From Pyrenochaeta sp. MPI-SDFR-AT-0127 (taxonomy: Eukaryota > Ascomycota > Dothideomycetes > Pleosporales > Cucurbitariaceae): 64,000 nt of DNA. Shown piece after piece: positions 22,354-34,222 of this stretch. The notes below the pieces were generated by a model. That model searched no databases, had not been told where the DNA came from, and was given only the letters and a program-made list of their open reading frames with translations. Position 1 is the stretch's first letter, and every line of letters starts with the position of its first letter. Made by a program: the position numbers and the translations under genes. The stretch spans positions 62,001 to 126,000 of the forward strand of contig JAGTJM010000004.1 of assembly GCA_020747015.1 (NCBI GenBank), read 5' to 3'.

Positions 22354-23566
22354 GCTGGCGGTGTTTGAGAGAATCTTTGAGTGACTATACTATTGTTCGC
22401 GGTTTTGATGAAGATGGAGATGAGAAGTGTAGTGGTGTTGCTGCCTTGGTTGGACGTGGGAGGTGGGGGACGGTGTTGTGATGTAGCGCCCGTGCTTAGG
22501 ACATACGTCATCGTGAAATCGAATGGGGCACGCGACTACAAGATACTTGCCCACTTCTAACTGCAGTCCTGCATCCTCCGGCTAATGTCTTCAGTGTATC
22601 ATGTTCAGTCTCTATTCTCGCATAGATACGCATGATGGAGGCAGATTACGTGTTTTAACAGTTGCGCAGCTGCACAAGCAACCCGCTTGTCCAATGTTTG
22701 CATTTGTCACCGATGGTCTCGAAGCTTAACCACCTGCAAGCGGTATCGTGTAGTAGGAGATATGCAATATGGACAGGCTCACTGAGTACAGTTAATTGTA
22801 ATGCATGCAACCAGCGAGCTGCGCCCTGACACCCTCATTGTAAACCAGCAAATTCGCACCTCGAGGCCTTCACAACCGCTAAACAGAAAGTGTGATGGTT
22901 GCACTCGTATTTGCAATTCTTTTGGCCTACTCAGGGTACATTTGCGATCGAAAAATGCTGAAGCTTTGTTGTATTCAGATAGAACAATGTCACCTGAGTT
23001 TGGGGGCTACAAACACCGCATCTTAACGGAATCTTGAGGGCAACATGAAGCGTTTCTTCCAGACCCTGACGCATAGCTTTGGTACACCAAAGAAGACCAT
23101 AGTACGTCTTCAAGATCCACTGTCGAACTGTAGTGAAATTCTCGAGGCGCGAATCTGCTGATTTCTGGTAGGGTCTCATTACGCATCTAGCTGGTTACAA
23201 ACGTTAGCTATCCTTTGGTTTACATGAGGCTCCAGTATACGAGGCACTTGTCAAATAAATGAGCAGCTGTTCTAACACTAAAAGCATATTAACAGCATTC
23301 AGACTACACTCATTTTAGACCCTGTGAATTGATGAAAGTGAGAATGGACAGCGCATAAGTAAAGAAGACGTCATATTATCATTAATGAAGGACTTCAATG
23401 AAGCTCTGGCTGAAACAGCCCACATATATACAGCGCATCGTAAATGTCATTTACCTCGAACCGCTCATGGTCAGGTAATCTTGCAGCTCAAGCCAAAGCA
23501 GGCGAGGCAAGTAAAGCAAGCCACAGTACACCATTCAGTGTTATTCACTTGCACAAATCTCTCGGC
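22354..23566. other. Intergenic
   Basis: Upstream of the small membrane protein and downstream of the repeat protein. Only short frames without domains; AT-richer than flanking genes. Nothing recognised. Confidence 0.5.
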
Positions 23567-24601
23567 TCAGTAAGCCTTCCCCTTGACAACAATCTTGCCA
23601 CCATCGCACTTGAGAGTAATCTCTTCGCCGAAAGTGTAGTAGCCATGGTGGTCTGGTTTCGGTTCAGGCTTATGCTCGTCCTTCTTTGGCTCTTCTGGTT
23701 CAGGCCTGTGAGGCTCAGGCTTATACTCCTCCTTCTTCGGCTCCTCAGGATAAGGCTTGTGAGGCTCGGGTTTGTGAGGCTCAGGCTTATCTTTAGGCTT
23801 CTCATGATCAGGCTTGTCCTTTGGCTTGTCGTGGTCGGGCTTATCCTTTGGCTTGTCGTGGTCGGGCTTGTCTTTTGGTTTGTCATGGTCGGGCTTGTCC
23901 TTTGGCTTGTCGTGGTCGGGCTTGTCTTTTGGCTTGTCATGGTCGGGCTTGTCCTTTGGCTTGTCATGGTCGTAATCAGGCTTGTCTTTTGGCTTGTCAT
24001 GGTCGGGCTTGTCCTTTGGCTTGTCATGGTCGTAATCAGGCTTGTCTTTTGGTTTGTCGTGGTCGGGCTTGTCCTTTGGCTTATCGTGGTCAGGTTTGTC
24101 CTTTGGCTTTTCATGGTCGTAGTCTGGCTTGTCCTTTGGCTTGTCATGGTCGTAATCGGGCTTGTCCTTTGGTTTATCATGGTCAGGCTTGTCCTTTGGT
24201 TTATCATGGTCGGGCTTGTCCTTTGGTTTATCATGGTCGGGCTTGTCCTTTGGTTTATCATGGTCGGGCTTGTCCTTTGGCTTGTCGTGGTCGGGTTTGT
24301 CCTTTGGCTTGTCGTGTTCATAATCAGGCTTGTCTTTTGGCTTGTCATGGTCGGGCTTGTCTTTTGGTTTGTCATGGTCGGGCTTGTCCTTTGGCTTGTC
24401 GTGGTCGGGCTTGTCCTTTGGCTTATCATGGTCAGGCCTCGCGGGAGGAGTGCAGACCAAGTGCGGATTGTGTTTGTCGCGCTGCTCACAGCATTTCTTG
24501 TAATCATCTAATGCCTTCGCATCGTCGGTGCGAGCCACGATAGGCTTAGCAGCTACAGTGGCAGCAAGGATGGCCACGAGGGCCGCTTGAGAGAAACGCA
24601 T
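23567..24601 (-). CDS. Secreted tandem-repeat protein, 23 PDHDKPKDK-type units
   Basis: Single exon, 344 aa. A signal peptide (MRFSQAALVAILAATVAA) is followed by a short Cys-containing segment (KKCCEQRDKHNPHLVC). Then come 23 tandem units: 18 of nine residues (PDHDKPKDK, one with Glu for Asp) and five of eleven (PDYDHDKPKDK or close variants). A second, less regular Pro/Glu/Lys/His-rich block (PEPHKPEPHKPYPEEPKK and similar) follows, and the protein closes with a short globular-looking end (EEITLKCDGGKIVVKGKAY). The repeat is charged, Pro-rich and His-containing, so it is likely disordered and extended and could bind metals or polysaccharide. Related low-complexity secreted proteins in fungi include wall-associated and effector-like proteins, but I recognise no family. 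Repeat DNA is nearly identical between units. Confidence 0.88.
   Translation of the reverse strand: MRFSQAALVAILAATVAAKPIVARTDDAKALDDYKKCCEQRDKHNPHLVCTPPARPDHDKPKDKPDHDKPKDKPDHDKPKDKPDHDKPKDKPDYEHDKPKDKPDHDKPKDKPDHDKPKDKPDHDKPKDKPDHDKPKDKPDHDKPKDKPDYDHDKPKDKPDYDHEKPKDKPDHDKPKDKPDHDKPKDKPDYDHDKPKDKPDHDKPKDKPDYDHDKPKDKPDHDKPKDKPDHDKPKDKPDHDKPKDKPDHDKPKDKPDHDKPKDKPDHEKPKDKPEPHKPEPHKPYPEEPKKEEYKPEPHRPEPEEPKKDEHKPEPKPDHHGYYTFGEEITLKCDGGKIVVKGKAY
23786..24436 (-). repeat. Coding minisatellite, 27/33-bp units
   Basis: Tandem array of 651 bp made of 18 units of 27 bp and 5 units of 33 bp, encoding the 23 repeats of the secreted protein. Units differ mainly at synonymous third positions (for example CTTGTC versus TTTATC variants on the plus strand). 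All unit lengths are multiples of three, so copy-number change keeps the frame. Confidence 0.95.
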
Positions 24602-27600
24602 GTTGTCAATTGGGTGGGTGCGTTAAGGGAAAAGAAGGTAATTTGAGCGAAAGATAAATTTGAATGGGGGATCGGTTGCAGCAACCAACTGTGAAGTGAT
24701 TGAGACGAGTCTGCTCGAAAGCTGATGCCTAGGAATGATGATATGTTCCCTCCTCTTTATACACAAATTGTACTCCCAGCTTTCTCACCCAAAGAATGTG
24801 GCCCAGTGCTTTCCTAGTGTCGATTGAGTAGCTGATCATGAAATATTGATTTCCCTGTGTGGAGAGCACCCAAGGTCTTGGAAAAAAGCCTCGAGGCACC
24901 ATGCTGGAGCCATTACTGTGGCCGGATGCTTGTTCATTCTAGAGGAGCTGATGATGACTGCACTGGGCGTCATGATTATCGTGAAAGTCTCCACGGAGAG
25001 TTGCTGGATGTTGAGGCTGGCGTTCTGGTTGTCTGCAAGAGAGTATTGCCCAGAGTTCCTTCATGAGACGGATTCTACTCCGGTACGCTGGAGCATACTG
25101 ACCGAAGACCTGGCAACGGGATCGCTGGATGCCGTAGTCTGGAGAAGCTTCAACGATCGGAGGTCACAGCCTTGGCAACAGCTGCCGTTGGCGGAGGAGG
25201 TCAAGCGGTCATGGTGATCGGAACTTGCGGATGGAATATGCTCGAGGCGTACCTTCCAAGCCGCCGTTCCAAAGGTAAAACAAATGCGTGTGTTGATAGG
25301 CTGGCAGCAGGGTTGTGGGAGTTTACAGGACAGTGAGAGGTCAAGGCGAGAAACTTCCCAGACGCAATGCATACGCGATAGCGGGGAAGCGTCTTGGCAC
25401 CTCTCAGTTTCCCAGCTTGTGACACATCAGAATGCGGGTCGGCGCCGTTCACCCTTCTGTCTTGCGGTAGGCGTTATCTGGCAATGCTTGATACGCTGTT
25501 CTGGAATTCACGGAACGTGGGCTGCAATTGCCCCAGGCTAAGGCGTCGTTAGATCGGGCGTAAGGCTAGTCACGTGGTAGCTATCTTCACCGGTAGCCTT
25601 GCACGCCATCTTACTCAACCCTAATACTCGCCAGATAGCGCGCAACTAGGGGTTTAGTTTGAGTTCGTAGGCCACGCGAGAACGAGCCTCTCGTCGACAA
25701 TCCGTAACATCATAAAGGGAACTTCGTCGACCTTTCGCTGCATTGTTCCATCCTTGGTCCGATCCTTCAGTGCTAAGTAGTATAACTCTTGGCAGCTCAG
25801 GTACTCATGCAGCTAGTGCAACTACCGCGTCCAAGACCGACTATCCAAATATAACTTTTGCATGACGGTAAATGCATGTGTGGTCAACTTTGATTGGCCT
25901 ATCTCGTTCAATGGAGTTGGTTTCTTGTAAATGATCTGATCTTCCGCCATCTGGGCCCTGCTATGTGGTGGCAAATGTGCTGGAGCGGGGAAACAGTTTC
26001 GCGACGGCTCGTTTAGGAAACACTGAGTTGTCTGAATCGAGCATGGATGTGCTTGGTATGACATCCTTCTACTTTGCAAACCTAGACTGATTTTGGCGAG
26101 ATATGCCAGGGCTAGCATGAGCTGATTTGATTTTCCCAACTGGCTTTTTGGAGCGACAAAGCATGTTATGTTGTCCTACGCAACTATTTGTTAGATTGTA
26201 CTCATCGAGGGGTGACATAGGGACAGAACCTTGTTCCATACCTTGTCTGATCGACATCTCCCAATCTGGCAGTACATTTCAGCAGTCTTCCATATGTATA
26301 GAAACTTAGCAATGTTGTAATCCCGATCATCCCGATCATCCGTTTAGTGTGTTCGCCATGGAAAGCTTCAGCTCGCCAAGAACTTCCGTCTGAGCTGAAC
26401 CTACAATTAAGCACCGCCTACTCTGTGGGTCGGCACCGTGGAGCAATTACGTTTGTTTCCCAAAGCCACGTAGGTCCACCAATATTCCTGCCGCCCACTG
26501 GCTTGTGTCGGAAAAGACAAAGGCATATTGCATATGCAGAGTCCTTTCACTCCTCCCTGCTTACTCCTCACCTGGAGCTGAGCTGAAGGCAAATGAAACT
26601 ATCAGATAGAACAGATTGAGACGGAAAACAGAACTTTTCCAAATTGTTCAGTGTGTTCGAATTTCGGATTAACGTGGAAAGTGATTCTGCAAACCTATCA
26701 AGCGTTGTGAGAGCGGTCAACATGGAATTGGGCTTGTCGGAAATCTACCGATGGCCTCTCATTATTGCAATATGTGTACAAGCCAAGCTACAGACAGAAT
26801 ATCTTGCACCATGATGTAAGCCACGATATCGACCCACTTGATACGAGATGTCAAGAAACGCCGCGGGTTTGCCTAAAGACCGCCTGTGTCTGGCGTCAGG
26901 ACAAGCTGTCTGATTGGGTCCTGGCAAGATGACGATTCCTAGTTCGATCACGCTCTTTTGCATTTGGATATCAAATGCATCTATCAGGGATGACCGCCCT
27001 GGACCGTGATCCTCATTCAGCCTAGGACTTAGAAAATCCGAGCTGTCATAGATTTTCTTAATCCGTCAGCCGATGACCATAAGCTGTGGGTGTATTACGA
27101 TAGCCCCCAAATTTCTCTCGACTGACTCAACTGTCCTTTCGCTTTCTCGGATACTTCATCAGTAATGGACTGGGCCAATTAAAGGTTGAACGGTGAGCTG
27201 AGTGTGGCCAAGATGACATTGACAGTGACATCGGGTCTCCTGCAGTTGTGGTTGAGACAGTGCTCAGCAATATACTTTGCGCAGGTGCCTAACCCTGGCA
27301 TTAGCATTTTGCAATGCCACTTCAACGGGATATCACTTTTCAGGAATTTGTTGACAATGACGATTTGGGTATGGGAGATGACTTTGATATCATTTCGATG
27401 TTCAGGTGTGCGACTGGCAGTGACGCTTACGGCATCATTCACATTCGAGGGCTTCAACATACCATAGGCTCACGACCTGACCGCCATCCAAGAAGTGAAC
27501 AGAGCATAAAATGAAAGATATGATTTCTGACGTACGTTTCACAATGGCTTGGGAGGACTCTAGGTATCGTGTGTTCCTTGACAATGGCCCTTCGAGTTGG

Positions 27601-28915
27601 GGGATTTGAAGATCTGCACAAGCACTATCCTATATCCAGAGATGTATTGAATACCGAGCGCAATACCCCTCAATTGGACAGTGTATCCAACATCAGGTGG
27701 AATGGCACATCTCGATATTTCGTCTGACTTCTCCTTGGGTAACGTGTGACGTCTGTCTCCAATAGTCGTTCCGAACTGGACTATAGAGAAGACGTGTAGG
27801 TTACTGTTTTGCGCTGTGCACCTTGAAGGATTCTCGATTTTTACAATCTGAGCGCAGTGTCAACGGGCCAATATTTCCCCCTTCGCGGCTTCGATAGATC
27901 TGTGATTGAGTGATGGGTTGATCGCTATTGTCGCCTAGGGCCCTCAACATCGAAGTGAAATGACACAGATATTGATGTGAGTACAGTGCATAAGCTTTTG
28001 AGTTTGTCGGTGCATTCGCACAATCTAGTGCCTGGCGATATGACACCTTTCTTGCCTACGTTTCCGAGATATCCTTCGTTTGGTCGAACAGCCAACGCTA
28101 ATCAGAGTTCTCAAGATGGAGGCATGAGAGCGGTTCCAGCCTCGAAATACAATGAATAACCACATGGCCCATTAGAGCCATTATGTATGTGTTACTGTGG
28201 TCTTGTTTCCATGCCCGGCGTGCCTGGTCACTCTTCTAGCTACCCCGAAACGGAGTTTTTATCGTAGGCGAACTGTCCATGATGCAAAGAGAGCTGTATG
28301 TACACAGCTCGTTATATTGACCGTATGGGGTAAGGGGCCGCAGTCTGAGATAGTCTCCGTGTGCGTCATGCATGTGTGAAGATCGCGCTTCCTGGTCCTG
28401 CATGAATGTCTGTGCGCGGATGTTGGTTGTCCCGCAACCAAATTGCAGGCATCTACCATTTCTCCATCATTTTGCGCACCGCTCCACTGCCACGCAATCG
28501 CTCGCGACCACAAAATTATCTTCACGAAGAAGTATTGCCTCTATCTAGAATATTTGTATCCTTGCTATTGAGAACAATACCCATGATCTTTGGTGTTCAC
28601 GCACTAACCAGAGACCCTAACAAGGGGCACTCGACAATACCCCTGCAACATGACACACGATGAGCCTCAAAAGTAGCTGCATCTGGCATTCCACGTTGCA
28701 GCGCAGTATGAGCTGCAGCCATCGAATTTCTGGTAGCCTCATATATCACGGCAAAGTGGCCTGATTTTTTTGCTCGTACCTTGCTGTTATTTTCTTCGCC
28801 CTTGGTACCTCAGGCGTCACTGTCCTAAACTTTCTTTTCGCCAATTCTTACATTCGTCGTGCCGGTCACTCCATTAAATATTAATAACTTTATTTCTTTG
28901 AAGACATCACCCAAG
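24602..28915. other. Gene-poor 4.3-kb region
   Basis: No gene is supported. Open frames of 60-123 aa occur on both strands. Two stretches on the minus strand (about 27,180-27,460 and 27,540-28,120) read as Cys-containing, protein-like sequence in several frames, but I could not build a consistent gene with a start, signal peptide and good splice sites, and the opposite strand reads equally well. It may be intergenic DNA or old decayed genes. A short direct repeat (CCCGATCAT twice) sits near 26,321-26,339. No transposase or reverse-transcriptase motif was seen. Confidence 0.45.
24756..24761 (-). promoter_or_regulatory. TATA box of the repeat-protein gene
   Basis: TATAAA on the minus strand within TGTATAAAGAGG, 155 bp upstream of the start codon at 24,601. 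Position and flanks fit a fungal TATA element of a strongly expressed gene. Confidence 0.5.
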
Positions 28916-29401
28916 ATGCATACTTCACTCATCGCCAACATCATCCTCCTACTCTCGGCCATCCATCTCGTGGCTGCAGCACCAGAGCAGAAATACCCGG
29001 CCGCCAAAGTCGAAGTCCGACAAGTATCCGCCGTACCCTCACAAGCAGAGCTTTGTTTAGATTACGAATGGACGGCCAATATGTCAACTATTGGTGCGAA
29101 TGGCTCCTACCGTACCGTCCTCATGCAGAAGTCGAATGTCGGCACCATCTTCAATGCTCGTATGATGGATGCCGCGATCAGGAAACTACCTAAACTCACT
29201 GCTGACCGGACTTTAAACACTGTTTGCGGCAACTGGACAGAGATTGCCCTGCGAGAGGCGGCGGTTAACTTCACGCAGGGTATTGTTGCGCAATTCACAA
29301 CTGAGGGTTTGCCGGTGGGAATCAAAGCTGGCCCAGAGGTGGTGTGGATTGTCGGTGTTATCAGTGTTTTGATGTCAGTTGTTTGGGTTTTTAGTGGTTA
29401 G
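28916..29401 (+). CDS. Small secreted glycoprotein, probably membrane- or GPI-anchored
   Basis: Single exon of 161 aa from MHTSLIANIILLLSAIHLVAA, a clear signal peptide; the frame is open 19 codons further upstream but the first Met there precedes a hydrophilic stretch, so I prefer 28,916. The mature part has two Cys (ELCLDYEW and NTVCGNWT), four N-glycosylation sequons (NMS, NGS, NWT and NFT) and a C-terminal hydrophobic segment of about 20 residues ending at the last codons (VVWIVGVISVLMSVVWVFSG). A hydrophobic tail at the very end suggests GPI attachment or a single-pass anchor. I recognise no domain. It stands alone between two gene-poor regions. Confidence 0.75.
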   Translation: MHTSLIANIILLLSAIHLVAAAPEQKYPAAKVEVRQVSAVPSQAELCLDYEWTANMSTIGANGSYRTVLMQKSNVGTIFNARMMDAAIRKLPKLTADRTLNTVCGNWTEIALREAAVNFTQGIVAQFTTEGLPVGIKAGPEVVWIVGVISVLMSVVWVFSG

Positions 29402-30387
29402 GAAAAGCTCCAGGACGGAATATGACAAGAGTATAGGGTATTTCTTGTGAGGAATTGAGCAGTTAAAAGGGGGCAGGAACAGCCTAGCAATCGACTTGAG
29501 AGGAGAGCCAGAAATGATCATGGCCCAGTGTGTTGGGAAAGCGTGTTAACAGTACCCAAACCATCCCGATCCTTTGAAATCTCAACACAACTTGTTGAGT
29601 TCTCTTCACCAGTCTAACAACTATTTCATAAGTGTTTTCTATCTCCTTCTGCTCCTCTCTTCAATGATTAAGTTATGCTATGCCCGTATGGCCATTTGCG
29701 CGACCTTGCCTTTCTATCGTCACTTGTAGTCGCGAATGTATTCACCTTAAGAGCCAAAAAATTATCCCTTGCCCGTAAGTACAATCATCACCTTTAGAAG
29801 AATTTCAACCAAATCGACCAAAGGTTGATATGTCCTGCGATATCGGCAGGATAACTAGTAATTACAGAAACTTAAGGTGTAAAAAGTCGGTAGTGAATGG
29901 AAATCCAGTGATGAATAGCGACCCGGTGCAGCGCTACGTTTTGGACTGAGAGTGTGAGGTGCTTCGTTATCTCTTCATCCTAGAGCATATGAGTGGGCTT
30001 GGTGATGAAAGACTACTATAGTGCGCATCAAGATTGTGGCAACTTTATGACAGAGATAGGCTCAGGAGAAGACCGACCTAACAGCTCATTTAATGGTAGA
30101 TAGAACAAGATGTCAGTGTGTGACAAGGGTGGGTTATACGTTTTTGAGTAGTACTTGAGCATAAAAAGAAAAGCACTGTGAATTACTTTTGCCAGATCAA
30201 GAATTTTACTATTACTTAAGAGAGCGAATTAGTAACACAGTTAGTGTGGTGGCTACGAATCATTTCAGCAAAAGAAATCAAAGTATATTCAAGAAGGAAT
30301 GTATGTACAAAAATTGAAGGCGACTCCATCCATCGCGCTTTTCATCGGTCTTATGGCTGTCACCATCATCTATTCCACAATCTAAGC
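29402..30387. other. Convergent intergenic spacer
   Basis: Between the 3' ends of the small glycoprotein (plus) and pectate lyase (minus). AT-rich from about 29,550. No gene or repeat recognised. Confidence 0.55.
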
Positions 30388-31399
30388 TTAAAACGTGACA
30401 ACACCAACACCGGCGCTCTTTGCAACAATGGCGCAGACGCTGGCAGCAGGATCAGTGGTGTAGCTGTAGGACGGCTTGTAGCTGCTCTTCTTGGTGATGC
30501 GAGTGGAGGCGTTGGTGTAGATGTTTCCAGACTCGTTAGCAGATCCTTCCAGATCGGAATCGAGATCAGTGACAATGGCGAGGGGGTTGTTGGAGAAGGA
30601 GTTTTGCTCGACAAGAACCTGGGCACCCATGCGGGAGTTGACACCAGAGATTCCACCACTGTAGCAGGAGCTGTAGATGTGGCCGGTACCGAAGCGGATA
30701 GAGGGAAGACGAGAGTTGACATTGATGAACGAGTTGTGGTGATAAGTGACACGAAGCTTGCCTGTGTCCTCGCCAGCGTTGTTGTCGCTGTGGCCGACCA
30801 GGGAGCCCTTCCACTAGAAATTTGTAAGACTTATCATTCAAAACTAGCAAATTCAGCTGGGTCAGACTTACGTGATCGTGGAACTTGTTCCATGAGAAAG
30901 TGATCGAGTCGGCACCGTGCTTGGCATCGAGGAGACCATCATAGGTATCTTTGTCACCAGTGATACCGATACTGGAGAAGTCATTGTGATCGACCCAGAC
31001 TTTGGTCGACTCATCGATGTCTACCAGATCCTTGCCCTTAGGCGCCCGGTAAAATTTGAGGTTCCTAATGATGATGTTGGACACTTTGCGGACCTGAAAG
31101 CCACCGTCTGTGAGACCGGCATTGCTGCCGACACCGAGGAGCGAAGTGTTGCTGACGGCAACCTTGACGATTCCACACCCAGTAAGGGTACCCTTGATTT
31201 TGATCACACCTCCAACCTTTACGGCAGCAGCGAGCTCACTGCAGGAAGCAACAGTGGTGCCAGCACCGCTTCCACCTCCTGTTGTGCCAGCTGCAAAGCC
31301 AACTAACTCATCGACCTTGGCAGCGCGCTTCTCGACGGGCGCGCCATATGCGGTAGAGGCAGCGGTCAAAGCCGCGGTAGCAACTTGGAGAAACTTCAT
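30388..31399 (-). CDS. Secreted pectate lyase, polysaccharide lyase family 1
   Basis: Exons 31399-30872 and 30813-30388 (58-bp intron, GTAAGT donor, TTTCTAG acceptor) give 317 aa. A signal peptide (MKFLQVATAALTAASTAYGAP) ends before a VEKR site that could be processed by a Kex2-type protease. The parallel beta-helix core carries PL1 landmarks: the calcium-site segment VWVDHNDFSSIG, then DGLLDAKHGADSITFSWNKF, then DHWKGSLVGHSD across the intron, and the catalytic-Arg segment HHNSFINVNSRLPSIRFG. It cleaves de-esterified polygalacturonate by beta-elimination, with calcium, outside the cell, releasing oligogalacturonides from plant pectin. Length matches single-domain fungal enzymes, with no carbohydrate-binding module. 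Confidence 0.97.
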
Positions 31400-34222
31400 A
31401 TTGATGGAAAGTTTGGTTCGGTGTAGTTGGGATGGAGTCGGAAAACGAATGAAAATCTTTTGAGAAAGTAAAACAATAGAATAGAAAGAGATCGACTCTT
31501 GATTGCTGAATGAAGTGGCTGGATGAAGAGCTTGGTTCTAGCAATAAGGGCTATGTTATATACCAGATCTGTTCAGCTTGTGGGATTTGTGCAGGCACCA
31601 TGATCTCCAAAGGGGTCGCCCTTAATACTACATCCAGGCTGCCTTTCCCTTGGCTCTCCGATGCGAAGTTCCTCCGCAATTATACGGTCTCCTCTCGACG
31701 GCATGGCGTAAGCTAAAATCATCCACCAAGCGCGTTGAAGCAAGGTGGTCCCGTGGCCGGGCTTTTGGTAAAAGTCACTGCGTCAAGCATTAATGGGGTT
31801 CTGGGGTGCATAGCTAGGTACCCGCAAACACTGACGGCAGTCGGCAGATGCACTAGTGTGAATAGGCGTCTAGTCTGTTTCTGATCTGTCCACAAGGGGT
31901 GTTGTAATATGTATTTCCACGCCACCGTTTTGCTATGCTACTCAGGAATCTTGGCAGCTATAGGTGAGAAAGACCACCAATAGGATGATCTTGAGCATAA
32001 ACGCAGTTCCCGATGGCTCCGAAGCGAAGGCGACATTGCGGTGACAGAAATGGGAATTCTGTCTTGCGGGCTTAAGATTGATGGGATAACTGAAATGTCG
32101 TGATGGAGGGTGGGTTTGCAGGAAGGATGTCGGCGTTTGATCCAAAGGATGGAGCGGAGAGAAAACGGTGTCGGGCGCTACAGCTCAACTCGGCTATCTG
32201 ACAAGAATTAGCGTGAAACAACGCTCGGAGATACAGTGCCTGTCAGCTCTTTGACGTTCAGTTCAACACTCATTAATTTGCATCAACTCTTGCCCTGCTA
32301 ATAGTCTTCTATGAGTGGGTTGCTTCTTGGATCGTGCCGACAAGGTGGCCACGCTACGTGGTAGTAATAACAACAATCCAGGTATGGAACAATAGAGTTA
32401 ATTTGTAGAAACACATGTATCCGAGTCAAGAACAACAAGGCTGCGAGAAACACCAAGACTGCCAAGCAGCAGCTATAAAAGGCTCCACAACCTCTTATTG
32501 CCCTTGACGAAACATCGCGGCCCACGTCGTGCCTCTCATTAATGGTTTGGGCGTCTGTTTTGGCTTCTCGATGGACTTGACCTACTTCGATCGTACTGCG
32601 GACTCTAGAACATTCTGTGTTCCCGGAGATATCTCATGCAGTCGCCACTTTCTAGCAGTTCATGTTAAGACTTGCGCGTGGAAAGATTGTTACTCTAGAC
32701 CGGCAAATATACCACCGTTCCATCTGGGAAAAAATTTACTCTTGTCATTCGCTCCTTCGCCTCTCAGGCCTACGCGACCTTTCATCAAGAGGCAGTGTGG
32801 GCAACCATATGCCAAAGTGGACCGTTCGAGAAAGTTGAATAGGGAGTACAATCGTCGTGCTCATCGGCTTTAAGGTTGCGAGCAACTTTTGGCCTGTGGC
32901 TAACGACTTGATTTGGTACTCAGCAAACAGGTTGCCATCGCCAAAATGACGCTGGCGTGCCACTTTTCGTGGCCTTTCTTGGCCTCTTACGCGTGGCTCG
33001 CTCAGAGCACTAGCCCTGTCTCGTATATCAGTATATGCATGAAGGCGCCAGAGCCGCCAACACCGATAGGTACCTTCAGGTTCCGAATTTGTTCTCTTTA
33101 CAGAAAGCCTTCCTTAATAAAGCATGTCTCTGCCCTACTACGAGCATGCGGTTATATATTTCCGATCGAATTCTTGCCATGACACTCCACGAGATCAAAA
33201 TAGATGCGGGCAAAACATATAATCCAGACCTTAGTATCCAAATTAGCGGCGCATAGCGTCCCAGTCGTTGACTACCAATTACCATATTGAGAGGGAGCAA
33301 AGTACGGTGCGTTGAGATTGTCAGCCCATGGAGCAGATACAGAAACAGTGTTGTGAAGGCTGACCACGCTTGTAAATGGGAGTTGAGTCCACAGTCCTGT
33401 ACGGAGTACCTCACGAGCAATGGAAGCGACATGTTCCATAATACGCTACATCGTGCTGCGAGTATCGTTGTTCGTGGTAAGCCTCAGCCCCATGACACCT
33501 TCCCAAGTATGATTCTCGTTGTTTTGAGAAGTCCATAATCTCACCAGGTAACAAAGGATTCGTTGGCCGTCCATGCTTCGGTGTCGACATGCCCCTGATA
33601 CCGTAGGAGGACTCAACGGGAGCCAGTTCTTCTTATCACTGCATTGCTTCATTTTGCTGGCTTGGAGGCCATGATATGAAGCAAAGCATAATGACGACAA
33701 GTTCGAACTAATGCGCAGGTGGGTTTGTGAAAAGCTTAAGATAGGACTTGAATTGCTGACCGCTGTGCAACTTCCTACAGTACGGGGAGCCTGCAGTCGT
33801 AGATGGCAACCTTAAGCATCGTTCAGTTCGAGAAAAGTTAGAATCTCTTAATGGGTTCGCTTGCCGGGAAAGGGTTCGATGTGGGTGGGTTTTCGGTACA
33901 GAGACTGACAACGCCGCAGATTGCGATGCTGATGTTATCGAGTGGAAAAGGCTCTTCTCTACTCACCGGTATGCCAGCTTCCTTATCAACTCAATTTTAC
34001 ACCTCGGTCCTTTCAGCGTGGCACTGCCCAAACAGATGGGGCTGAGCTTACGCAAGTCTGTGCATAGAGTTTCTGGTTTCCGTGTATTCGCGAGGACTTG
34101 CCCTTTTGACCGTATTCGCCTGCTCTTGCCGCATCAGTCTCAGTGTATCCGCCCATTCCATAAGACGTTCCTCTGTTGCCTTTCATATGTTTGCAAGACG
34201 CACTTTGCTCTCTCTGTTCAAC
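31400..34222. other. Gene-poor 2.8-kb region
   Basis: Starts with the pectate lyase promoter and ends with the promoter of the sterol glucosyltransferase. Frames of 60-118 aa on both strands (largest 32,529-32,873 plus and 33,076-33,432 minus) have no domain or signal. No mobile-element protein motif seen. Confidence 0.5.
31556..31562 (-). promoter_or_regulatory. TATA box of the pectate lyase gene
   Basis: TATATAA on the minus strand, 157 bp upstream of the start codon at 31,399; almost the same spacing as the TATA element of the repeat-protein gene. Confidence 0.45.

Noticed and set aside
23444..24511. Plus-strand frame of 355 aa that reads as a multi-helix hydrophobic protein over the repeat array
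   Set aside because: It is the antisense of the 27/33-bp minisatellite; repeat units divisible by three keep several frames open on both strands. The minus frame has a signal peptide and sensible ends, the plus frame does not.
27179..28159. A multi-exon Cys-rich secreted protein on the minus strand
   Set aside because: Open stretches can be joined only with weak donors, no start with signal peptide was found, and the plus strand reads equally plausibly (frame 27,977-28,159). Kept only as a low-confidence observation.
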